DNA from: JAHEFT01 sp963766195
Lineage (GTDB): Bacteria > Pseudomonadota > Gammaproteobacteria > Xanthomonadales > SZUA-36
Reading direction: 5' to 3'
Length of the DNA stretch: 64,000 bases
Assembly: GCA_963766195.1 (NCBI GenBank)
Contig: CAVXYY010000005.1
Coordinates: 744,001-808,000, forward strand
Made by a program: the position numbers and the translations under genes. This document shows positions 17,555 through 24,921 of the stretch, piece after piece. The notes beneath the pieces were generated by a model. It was not told where the DNA came from. It saw only the letters and a list, made by a program, of their open reading frames with translations, and made no database searches. The first letter of the stretch is position 1; each line of letters opens with the position of its first letter.

Positions 17555-18571
17555 TTAGAACTTGGCGCCGATGCCTACCGCCAGGGTCGTATCATAGTCC
17601 TTGGTTCCTGCCGCCGGTTCCGATTCATAGTCCCAGCGAAACGCGATGCTGGCATACAGGTTCGCAAGGATGTCGAAGCGGAAACCCGTGTTGGTTTTCA
17701 CGATCAGGTCATTATCCCCGTAGAACTGGTAATTGATGTTCTCGTTGTGGAAGAAAGCCAGCCTGCCGTCGCGGAATTTATGTTCGTAAATCAGGTTCCA
17801 CAAGGCAGTGGCGCCGCCGTCCGTATCGCCTGCCAGCTTTTGTTCTGAATAACCCATGCCGACGCTGAAGGTCAGGAATTTTTGCGAATCCTTGAAAAGG
17901 TCCCGCCCGACCAGGGCGCCTACCATGTAACGATAGCTCAGGTCCTTGATCGGATCGCGTTCGTAACTGGCGGTAGCGCCAAGGTACCAAGGCGTGCTGA
18001 ATAACCAGTTGTAAGCATAGCGCGCCAGGTCCTGTTTCTTGGTGGTGACGTCGTTGGTTTCATCCCGGGCGATGGTGAGTTCGGCCAGGTGGCGGTGATC
18101 ACCCATCCTCAGGCGAGTGTCGGCGAACAACAGGTTGCTCTTGTTGTTGGTGTTGCCATCGTTCCAGGTCATGTTGAAATCAACGCGTGAAACACGCTCA
18201 TAGTAGGGTTGTGGCAGCGCAGCCATCGCGAGCTGGGCCATGCCGACATTCATTTCCGCGTCGTCCACGATCAGCGTCTGTTGGCCATCACCGGTCACCC
18301 CGGCGAATTTTGCGTTCACTTCCTGGCCGTCTTCCAGTTCCACCTCGTAGACTTTTTCCGCCTCGATCGATACGACCTCTGCCAGGTCAACCGAGAATTC
18401 GCTGGCGTAGGCGGGCTTGATGAAAACCTTGTTGTTTTCTACTTTGCCCAGGTCACCGGTGATCACGTCACCGTTTTTCATGACCAACTGGTCAGCAAGA
18501 GCAAGGTTTGGAAGGTAAATGGTGGCCAGTAAAAGGCAGGCCGCGGCGTACCGCCGGAGTTGGCTTTGCAT
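17555..18571 (-). CDS. DUF481 (YdiY-like) outer-membrane beta-barrel protein
   Basis: The start at 18571 has GGAGAG 6 bases upstream. The 338-residue protein has a signal peptide ending near LALAD, then a short beta domain of about 90 residues (LVMKNGDVITGDLGKVEN, an RNA-chaperone-like fold often seen in this family). The C-terminal DUF481 region has alternating aromatic strands and ends in phenylalanine (TTLAVGIGAKF), as outer-membrane barrels do. Members such as YdiY are induced by acid or salt in some bacteria, but their function is unknown. No partner gene is adjacent. Confidence 0.82.
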   Translation of the reverse strand: MQSQLRRYAAACLLLATIYLPNLALADQLVMKNGDVITGDLGKVENNKVFIKPAYASEFSVDLAEVVSIEAEKVYEVELEDGQEVNAKFAGVTGDGQQTLIVDDAEMNVGMAQLAMAALPQPYYERVSRVDFNMTWNDGNTNNKSNLLFADTRLRMGDHRHLAELTIARDETNDVTTKKQDLARYAYNWLFSTPWYLGATASYERDPIKDLSYRYMVGALVGRDLFKDSQKFLTFSVGMGYSEQKLAGDTDGGATALWNLIYEHKFRDGRLAFFHNENINYQFYGDNDLIVKTNTGFRFDILANLYASIAFRWDYESEPAAGTKDYDTTLAVGIGAKF

Positions 18572-18676
18572 GGTGTTCTCTCCAGTTATTTGAATTAAAA
18601 TTCTGGCCGCGGAACCCATTCCGCCGCGCAAAGCGCGTTATTATATACGGCTAATGCATTTCAGTCTCCTGGAGGT

Positions 18677-18955
18677 CTAGGGGGCCTCTGATTAATTATG
18701 CACGGAGCGCGTATCTGTCGAGAAAGCCGCAGACCGCGCAATGAATGCCGAGAGACAGTAGCAGGGCTACGGCCGAGGAGGGAAGTGTGCGAGATGCGGC
18801 TTTATCGACGAAACCCGGATGGGACGGGCCTTTGCGGGCGCTCCGCCCCATTTTAGTTCACTCATTGGGAATGACCCAACCACGCTCGCCAAAGCTGGGC
18901 CGGAGCACCCGCAAAGACCCGTCGCGCCCGTGTATAGTTAACCAGAGGCCCCCTA
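18677..18955. repeat. Composite inverted-repeat element with two internal hairpins
   Basis: The outer arms are TCTAGGGGGCCTCTGATTAA starting at 18677 and its imperfect complement ending at 18955, continuing through TTATGCACGG on the left and CCGTGTATAG on the right; about 29 of 34 positions pair. Inside are two further hairpins: 18718-18731 with 18795-18808 (13 of 14 pair) and 18821-18845 with 18901-18925 (22 of 25 pair). The whole 279 bp could fold into a closed stem with two branches. No protein is encoded. The right end directly precedes the ATG of the aldehyde dehydrogenase gene, so the element supplies its 5' leader. A similar left end is found at 37942. Confidence 0.75.
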
Positions 18956-18956
18956 A

Positions 18957-20540
18957 ATGTCTGTGATACCCTCGTTTGCCACAGTAGATCCTTTCAACGG
19001 CATGACGTCCGCTGAACCCGGAGTCGTGCGCAACCTTCTCCGCGGTGAGTGGATGGATGGCGAGCGCCTCAGGGACGATATTCCTGACCCCCTGAACGGC
19101 GGCAGCTTCCTGCAGGTTCCGGATACGCAGGATCATTCCGCGTACATTGAGAGCCTGCGCTCCTGCCCGAAATCGGGCCTGCACAATCCCTTCAAGAATC
19201 CCCAGCGTTACGTGGAACTCGGACGTGTCTGCGCCAGGGCCGCCGCATTGCTGGCGGAAAAAGACGTGGAAGCTTTCTTCACCCGCCTGATCCAGCGGGT
19301 AATGCCCAAAAGCTGGCAGCAGTGCCTCACCGAAGTGGTGGTCACACGGGTGTTTTTGGAGAATTTTTCCGGCGACGGCGTGCGGTTTCTCGCGCGCGGC
19401 TTTTCCAACCCGGGTGACCATGCCGGGCAGGAGTCGCGCGGCTACCGCTGGCCGTTCGGCCCTGTTGCCATTATTGCGCCGTTTAACTTTCCGCTCGAAA
19501 TTCCTGCGCTGCAGGTGATGGGCGCGCTGTTCATGGGTAACAAACCACTGGTAAAAGTCGACTCTAAAGTCAGTGTTGTTTTCGAACAGTTCCTGCGCTT
19601 GATGATCGAATCCGGCCTGCCGGCCGGCGACGTTGACCTGATCCACTGCAGGGGTTCTTCAATGGGGCAGTTGCTGGAGCGGGCCAGCAAGGATCTTCGA
19701 CTGGTTCAATTTACCGGTTCCGGTGCAGTTGCTGAGCGGATATCGGGTGTAATGAATGGAAAAGTGAAACTCGAGGACGCAGGCTTTGACTGGAAAGTCA
19801 TCGGTCCCGACTTTCAGCCGCAATGGCTGGACTACGTGGCCTGGCAGTGCGAGCAGGATGCCTATAACGCGACCGGTCAAAAGTGTTCGGCTCAGAGCAT
19901 CCTGTTCCTGCACAGTAACTGGGCTGAAGCCCTGCTGCCGAAAATGGCGGAGTTGGCTGCGCGCCGGAAGCTCGCCGACCTGACGATCGGCCCCGTACTC
20001 AGCTGGACCAACGAGCAGATTCAATCGCATGTTGATGCCGTGCTGGCCATTCCCGGAAGCCGCCTGTTATTCGGCGGGAAGGTTCTGCAAGGACATTCCA
20101 TTCCTGAATGCTACGGTGCGTATCAGCCCACGGCTGTCGAAGTGCCGCTGGACGCCATCAGGGGTGATCATTTCAACCTGGTGACGACCGAGTTATTTGG
20201 TCCCTTCCAGATCGTCGTACGCTATGGTGACGACGACCTGCCCGCCGTGCTGGAAGCGCTGGAGCGAATTTCCCACCACCTCACTGCAGCCGTGGTCTCA
20301 TCGGATATCAGCTTCCAGAACCGGGTGCTTGCAGCCACGGTGAATGGCACGACTTACTCCGGAATGCGCGCCCGAACAACCGGCGCTCCGCAAAACCATT
20401 GGTTTGGCCCCTGTGGCGATCCCCGCGCCGCCGGTATTGGCACACCGGAGGCCATTATCAACACCTGGAGCGGTCACCGGGAGATCATCATGGACCAGGG
20501 CCCGGCTCCGCAGGGCTGGACTATCCCGGTATCATCATGA
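18957..20540 (+). CDS. Delta-1-pyrroline-5-carboxylate dehydrogenase, plant ALDH12-like
   Basis: The enzyme oxidises glutamate semialdehyde/P5C to glutamate in proline breakdown. The 527-residue aldehyde dehydrogenase has the catalytic cysteine in GQKCSAQS and the general-base glutamate in KLEDAGFDWK. Many stretches (SGLHNP, YRWPFGPVAIIAPFNFPLEI, NGTTY and ARTTGAPQNHWFGP) recall plant ALDH12 P5C dehydrogenases far more than bacterial PutA. The N-terminal FATVD and V.N...G.W pattern also matches the plant family from memory, which supports ATG 18957 over the internal ATG at 19002. No Shine-Dalgarno is evident; the leader is the inverted-repeat element. It overlaps the sortase gene by ATGA. No proline dehydrogenase is adjacent. 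Confidence 0.85.
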   Translation: MSVIPSFATVDPFNGMTSAEPGVVRNLLRGEWMDGERLRDDIPDPLNGGSFLQVPDTQDHSAYIESLRSCPKSGLHNPFKNPQRYVELGRVCARAAALLAEKDVEAFFTRLIQRVMPKSWQQCLTEVVVTRVFLENFSGDGVRFLARGFSNPGDHAGQESRGYRWPFGPVAIIAPFNFPLEIPALQVMGALFMGNKPLVKVDSKVSVVFEQFLRLMIESGLPAGDVDLIHCRGSSMGQLLERASKDLRLVQFTGSGAVAERISGVMNGKVKLEDAGFDWKVIGPDFQPQWLDYVAWQCEQDAYNATGQKCSAQSILFLHSNWAEALLPKMAELAARRKLADLTIGPVLSWTNEQIQSHVDAVLAIPGSRLLFGGKVLQGHSIPECYGAYQPTAVEVPLDAIRGDHFNLVTTELFGPFQIVVRYGDDDLPAVLEALERISHHLTAAVVSSDISFQNRVLAATVNGTTYSGMRARTTGAPQNHWFGPCGDPRAAGIGTPEAIINTWSGHREIIMDQGPAPQGWTIPVSS

Positions 20541-21214
20541 AAGGCGCGATGAAACGAAAACTGGGTTGGCTGGAGGCCGGTTTATATCTCGGTGGAATTG
20601 CTCTGCTGGTCGTGTATTTCCAGATCAGGGTAGACGGTGAGCGCCAGCGGGAAGAGGGCGTAAAGGCCTTCAATGCCGCCACCAGTGAAGTTGTCCTCGA
20701 AAGCCCTTTTTCGGGTGAGTCCCGGTTCGCGGAGGTTTCCAATCCCAACCAGGAACTATGGACCCCGAAAAGAATCGCTGAATACGAGGAAAGCCTGAAA
20801 GTGGAGGCCGAGTCTCCTTTGGCTCTTCTGACGATCGGAAAGCTGGATATCCAGGTACCGGTTTACAATGGAGCGGACGATTTCAATTTGAACCGTGGAG
20901 TAGCGAGGATCAAGGGAACAGCGGCCATCGATTCCGGCGGAAACCTGGGGATAGCAGGTCATCGGGACGGGTTTTTTCGCGGTTTGAAGGATATTGAAGT
21001 AGGTGACCGCATCGAACTGAAGACGGTCCGTGGAGAAATCGCCTACGCGGTGTCTTCGATCCTGATCGTCGAACCCGATGACGTGTCTGTATTGGACCCC
21101 ACTGATGTACAGGCAATAACACTTGTAACCTGTTATCCTTTTTATTATGTTGGGCACGCGCCGAAGCGGTTTATCGTGAAAGCCACGGCCGAACATCTTG
21201 CTACCAAAACCTAA
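20537..21214 (+). CDS. Class D-like sortase
   Basis: Sortases cut LPxTG-type signals and join the protein to an acceptor. The 225-residue protein has one N-terminal membrane helix (about residues 13-30) and a sortase barrel. The catalytic triad is complete: His142 in GIAGHRDGFF, Cys199 in TLVTCYPF, and Arg211 in PKRFIV. Translation may start at 20537 (ATGA overlap with the dehydrogenase) or at ATG 20549, which has AAAGG just upstream. The next gene encodes a small exported protein with an LPKTA signal, an obvious substrate. Sortases are uncommon in Gram-negative bacteria but known in marine Gammaproteobacteria. The acceptor is unknown. Confidence 0.9.
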   Translation: MKGAMKRKLGWLEAGLYLGGIALLVVYFQIRVDGERQREEGVKAFNAATSEVVLESPFSGESRFAEVSNPNQELWTPKRIAEYEESLKVEAESPLALLTIGKLDIQVPVYNGADDFNLNRGVARIKGTAAIDSGGNLGIAGHRDGFFRGLKDIEVGDRIELKTVRGEIAYAVSSILIVEPDDVSVLDPTDVQAITLVTCYPFYYVGHAPKRFIVKATAEHLATKT

Positions 21215-21226
21215 GTGAGGGAATGT

Positions 21227-21808
21227 ATGAAGAAAACTATTTTATTCACCATGTTGGTACTTCTGGGCGCACTCGGATTTACCTCTGCGGCCCAAGCGGC
21301 GACTTGTGCCGATGTTGTTTACACCGAAACGATTCTTGGCACCAACCCGAATATCGGCGAGGCCTGCCTGGATGTCGTTGAACGCGGATCCATGAGCTAC
21401 GTTAAGCTCAAGGCCAAAGTTGTTCGCCAGAGTGTCAACTCCACGATTGTGCAGTGGCAGTTGCCTGACGGTTCCTGGACAGCCAGCGATCGCACCTATC
21501 CGCCATATGGCGCCACGGCTGAAATCGGTGGCAAGGAAGTCAGGATTGCCGACCTCGCACCGAAACAGGAAGTGAACGTTTACGTTATGTCCGAAGGTAA
21601 CTGGACCCTTGCTGAAACTGCGGCAGCTCCCATGGCGGCTCCTGCAGCTGCAGCACCGGCACCGGCACCCATGGCTGCGGCCCCGGCATCTGAGCCGAAG
21701 CCAATGGCATTGCCGAAAACGGCTACCCAGGTTCCGCTGTTCGCCCTGTTGGGTGGTCTGTTGATCCTGTTGGGTGGCGCAGTCAGCTTCGTGCGGACGC
21801 GTCTCTGA
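21227..21808 (+). CDS. Small exported protein with LPKTA sortase-type anchor
   Basis: The start at 21227 follows GAGGGAA. The 193-residue protein has a signal peptide ending at AAQA, then a compact domain of about 110 residues with two cysteines (ATCADVV, GEACLDV) and an SH3-like or fibronectin-like strand pattern. A low-complexity Ala/Pro linker follows, then LPKTA at residues 162-166, a 20-residue hydrophobic helix and the basic end RTRL. That is a textbook sortase sorting signal. The gene lies 12 bp downstream of the sortase. It probably stays in the inner membrane until cut. Its role is unknown; a surface-attached or periplasm-attached adaptor is possible. Confidence 0.85.
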   Translation: MKKTILFTMLVLLGALGFTSAAQAATCADVVYTETILGTNPNIGEACLDVVERGSMSYVKLKAKVVRQSVNSTIVQWQLPDGSWTASDRTYPPYGATAEIGGKEVRIADLAPKQEVNVYVMSEGNWTLAETAAAPMAAPAAAAPAPAPMAAAPASEPKPMALPKTATQVPLFALLGGLLILLGGAVSFVRTRL

Positions 21809-21852
21809 TAAAAGTATTGGTGGGCGCGTTCAGCGCCTCATTGACGACTTTG

Positions 21853-21882
21853 ACAAAGAGCGCCTGGTGCGCTCTTTGTTTT
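21853..21882. terminator. Rho-independent terminator after the sortase operon
   Basis: A perfect 11-bp stem, ACAAAGAGCGC with GCGCTCTTTGT, encloses the loop CTGGT and is followed by TTTTC. It lies between the sortase-substrate gene and the convergent nsrR-like gene. The 5' arm ends in A-rich bases on the other strand, so it could act in both directions. Confidence 0.88.
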
Positions 21883-21891
21883 CAGGGGGTT

Positions 21892-22329
21892 TCAGGCAGC
21901 ATTCATTCCAAGCGCTTCGGACAGTTTGCTCCTCGGCCTGGTCAGATCCAGCAGGGTGAATCGGTCAAGCGTAACCAGGTAAGCTTCCAACGCTTGCCTC
22001 AGCGCAACTTTCAGTTGGCACATCGGTTTGATCACGCATTGGCCATCTGCGCAAAAGCACTCGACCAGGTTGAGGTCATCCTCCATGTCGCGGATCACGT
22101 TGGCAATGACAATAGCTCCCGGATCCCTGGCCAGGGCAATGCCGCCCCCGGGACCCCTGCGCGCGTCGAGATAACCCATGCGTGTCAAAAGGCTAACCAC
22201 TTTCATCAGGTGGTTCCTTGAAATTCCATAGGCATCGGAAATTTCCCGAATGGTTACCCGGCCATCGTTCCTCAGACCAAGGTAAATCAAAACGCGAAGC
22301 GAATAGTCGGTGAATCTTGTAAGTTTCAT
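21892..22329 (-). CDS. nsrR: Rrf2-family NO-responsive repressor NsrR
   Basis: The 145-residue Rrf2 protein has an N-terminal winged helix (VTIREISDAYGISRNHLMKV) and a cluster-binding loop with Cys93, Cys98 and Cys104. The spacing C-x4-C-x5-C is that of NsrR (a further Cys91 is present). NsrR carries an iron-sulfur cluster that nitric oxide destroys, relieving repression of NO and nitrite metabolism genes. It is divergent from the TonB receptor gene and close to the nitrite reductase gene, which fits. IscR and RsrR use other cysteine patterns. Targets in this genome are inferred. Confidence 0.88.
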   Translation of the reverse strand: MKLTRFTDYSLRVLIYLGLRNDGRVTIREISDAYGISRNHLMKVVSLLTRMGYLDARRGPGGGIALARDPGAIVIANVIRDMEDDLNLVECFCADGQCVIKPMCQLKVALRQALEAYLVTLDRFTLLDLTRPRSKLSEALGMNAA

Positions 22330-22419
22330 AATTGTGCACCGTTACATCAATTGATCATTCCGGCCGCGTATTGATGCCTAGAATTACACCTAATCTAACA
22401 AGCCTCTTCACGGTTCATA

Positions 22420-22433
22420 TTGATTCATATCAA
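22420..22433. promoter_or_regulatory. FNR/ANR/DNR-type box upstream of TonB receptor
   Basis: TTGATTCATATCAA is a perfect match to the FNR-family palindrome TTGAT-N4-ATCAA. It lies 52 bp before the receptor's ATG at 22485 and 91 bp from the nsrR start. It is placed to activate the receptor gene under low oxygen or NO. Confidence 0.8.
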
Positions 22434-22484
22434 GGTTCTTTAATATGCGGGGTTCAGGCAAAGTCTTGATCCAGGTCAGAATAG

Positions 22485-24770
22485 ATGCATTGCAACGCAC
22501 CTATTCTTCGCCGGTATTCCTATCGTAGTAAGCGGATGTATTTATTATCGGCCATTCGATCGTGCAAAAAGCGCATCGCGTTTGCTTTGGCCATGGCAGT
22601 TTCCGCAAGTGCCTGGGGATCAGTCGAAAGCGGTTCGCCAGACCGGGAACAGATCGAACTGAACCCGATCGTGGTTGTCGCCAGCAGAATTGCCCGGCCG
22701 CTATCGGAAGTTGCAGCCCAGGTCACCTTGATCGATGCGTCTGAAATGACAAAAGGCCTGGTCGAAGACCTCGACGGCCTGCTCAAGTACCAACCCGGCC
22801 TTGAAGTTGAAACCACCGGAACCCGGTTTGGTGCTTCGAGCATCAACATCCGCGGCATCAGTGGTAACCGCGTTCTGCTGGAGGTCGACGGAGTGCCGGT
22901 CCGGGGGCAGTTCGCGATCGGGGCCTATTCCAACGGCGGTCGTACCCTGGTGGAACCGGACAGGATCAAGCGCGTGGAAGTTCTTTACGGGCCCGCGTCG
23001 GTGATGTACGGCTCAAATGCGATTGGCGGCGTGATGACATTCACGACCTGGGATCCCTCCGATCTGCTTGCCGGTTCGGACGGCCCGGCCTGGTTTGGCT
23101 TGCGCGGGGGCTATCAGGGTGCGGATGACAGTTGGGTGGCGTCGGGTGTCGGCGCCTGGGGCGAAGGTCCTCACGGCGTGCTGGCCGCCGCGACTTATCG
23201 CCAGGGACACCAACTGGCAAACCAGGCACCCGCTGGCACACCAGTTGACCCCCAGGACTGGAGCAGCAGTGATTACATGTTCCGCTACACATTTGACACC
23301 AGCGGGGGTAACCGCTTGCGACTCACCGCGGATCGAAGTGAGCGCGACGTCGAAACCACCATCAATTCCCAGCTTGGCTATGGCCGTCGTTTCCGCTGGA
23401 CCACGTCGATGTCCGGGGACGATCACGACGAAAGCCAACGTATTTACCTCGACTATGATTTTTCCGGCGGTAACTGGCAGCAGGGCAATGTGCGCGTTTA
23501 CAAGGTCAGGCATGATACCGATCAAAGGACTTTCGAAGAACGGGCCAAGTCTCCTCAGCCGGTTGAAATCGAACGCCGGTTTTTATACGGGCAGGACTTG
23601 TCCGGGGCGGATTTCATGGTTTTTCGGGACCTGGAAAGCGGCCGTGGCTGGCATCGATTGGGCCTGGGAGCCGATTGGTTACGAACGGACATCAGGGAAA
23701 TGCGCGACGGCCTGCAAACCAGCCTGGTGGATGGCTCGACTACGAATGTCATCCTGGGAGAATCGATGCCGGTCCGCGATTTCCCCGAGTCCCGAACGGA
23801 TGAATATGGCCTGTGGATCCAGGACGAAATCAGTTTTGCCGGGGGGCGATGGCAAGTGATCCCCGCACTGCGCTGGGACCGGTACGACCTCAAACCGGAA
23901 CCGGACAGCATCTGGCAGGAAGACAACCCGGATACCGAAGCCGTTCCTGTCAATGAAAGCCGGCTCACACCACGATTGGGTATTTTGTTCAATCTTACTG
24001 AAAGATGGAACCTGTATGGCCAGTATTCGGAGGGCTTTCGCGCCCCACCGTTTGAAGACGCCAATCTTGGCTTGAACATTCCCCTGTTCGGGTTCCGGGC
24101 GATTCCCAATCCGGATCTGAAGTCGGAAACTTCACAGGGATTTGAAGTCGGTGTTCGGCGATTCAGCGCTGGCTCGAGATTCAGTCTCGCGCTTTTTCAC
24201 ACCGATTTTGACGATTTCATAGAATCCAGAGTGCTGATCGGGCGGGATCCCGAGACCGGCGATCTCATCTTCCAGTCCCGGAACATCGACCAGGCACAAA
24301 TCCGGGGTGTGGATTTGCGTTTTGACCAGGACCTATCCTTTTGGAGCAATGCGCTGAACGGTTGGGTATTGAACCTTGCCGCTTTGTGGTCTGAAGGCGA
24401 GAACCGTCAAACAGGGGAACCGCTTAACAGTATCGCTCCGCCCCAGGCTGTGCTGGGCGTCTCCTGGCATTCACCGGGCGAGACCTGGGAACTTGCGGCA
24501 ACCGGAACCTTCACATCGAACAAGAAAGTCAGCGAGATTGACGAGGCGGACGGCGAACGCTTTGCCACACCCGCCTGGATCAGCCTGGATGTCTCGGCAG
24601 GGTGGCGCCCGCAGGACCGGATCGAAATCCGGGCCGGGGTGTTCAACCTGTTGGACAAGACCTACTGGCGCTGGCTGGATGTTTCCAACAGGGAGGCCGA
24701 TGATCCGATGATCCCCGTTCTTTCCAGGCCGGGAAGAAATTTTTCGTTCACCGTGCGATTCGAGTTCTGA
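22485..24770 (+). CDS. TonB-dependent outer-membrane receptor
   Basis: The 761-residue receptor has a signal peptide near residues 30-47 (IAFALAMAVSASAWG), a TonB box-like start, a plug domain (VVVASRIARPLSEVAAQVTL, then SSINIRGISGNRVLLEVDGV) and a C-terminal barrel ending in phenylalanine (FSFTVRFEF). Sequence style, including the internal motif YSEGFRAP and plug length, resembles the heme/hemoglobin/siderophore group. The start is uncertain: ATG 22485 or the in-frame ATG at 22536, both with weak Shine-Dalgarno. A perfect FNR-type box lies upstream, and nitrite reductase follows. The substrate may be heme, iron or copper needed in anaerobic respiration, but the sequence alone does not decide this. 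Confidence 0.85.
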   Translation: MHCNAPILRRYSYRSKRMYLLSAIRSCKKRIAFALAMAVSASAWGSVESGSPDREQIELNPIVVVASRIARPLSEVAAQVTLIDASEMTKGLVEDLDGLLKYQPGLEVETTGTRFGASSINIRGISGNRVLLEVDGVPVRGQFAIGAYSNGGRTLVEPDRIKRVEVLYGPASVMYGSNAIGGVMTFTTWDPSDLLAGSDGPAWFGLRGGYQGADDSWVASGVGAWGEGPHGVLAAATYRQGHQLANQAPAGTPVDPQDWSSSDYMFRYTFDTSGGNRLRLTADRSERDVETTINSQLGYGRRFRWTTSMSGDDHDESQRIYLDYDFSGGNWQQGNVRVYKVRHDTDQRTFEERAKSPQPVEIERRFLYGQDLSGADFMVFRDLESGRGWHRLGLGADWLRTDIREMRDGLQTSLVDGSTTNVILGESMPVRDFPESRTDEYGLWIQDEISFAGGRWQVIPALRWDRYDLKPEPDSIWQEDNPDTEAVPVNESRLTPRLGILFNLTERWNLYGQYSEGFRAPPFEDANLGLNIPLFGFRAIPNPDLKSETSQGFEVGVRRFSAGSRFSLALFHTDFDDFIESRVLIGRDPETGDLIFQSRNIDQAQIRGVDLRFDQDLSFWSNALNGWVLNLAALWSEGENRQTGEPLNSIAPPQAVLGVSWHSPGETWELAATGTFTSNKKVSEIDEADGERFATPAWISLDVSAGWRPQDRIEIRAGVFNLLDKTYWRWLDVSNREADDPMIPVLSRPGRNFSFTVRFEF

Positions 24771-24811
24771 ACCCAGAACTAACCATATTTACAACAGACG
24801 CCATCAATTTT

Positions 24812-24855
24812 CGACAAATTTCATTGACATGCATCAATGTGCGGCAAATTTGTCG
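24812..24855. promoter_or_regulatory. FNR-type box inside a larger inverted repeat, nirS promoter
   Basis: TTGACATGCATCAA (24824-24837) matches the FNR/DNR consensus with one substitution. It is nested between perfect 10-bp inverted arms CGACAAATTT (24812-24821) and AAATTTGTCG (24846-24855). The start of nirS is 84 bp downstream of the box. The outer arms may be a second operator, for example for NsrR, or a hairpin. Confidence 0.7.
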
Positions 24856-24921
24856 GGCGTAAATTGGAGTTTCCTAATAGATTCATTTTTTGTACCTCAT
24901 TTAAATCCGGAGCCAAGTTCA

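Noticed and set aside
24829..24921. N-terminal extension of NirS from an ATG at 24829
   Set aside because: It would run over the FNR-type box and destroy the lipoprotein signal. ATG 24922 has a GGAG ribosome site.
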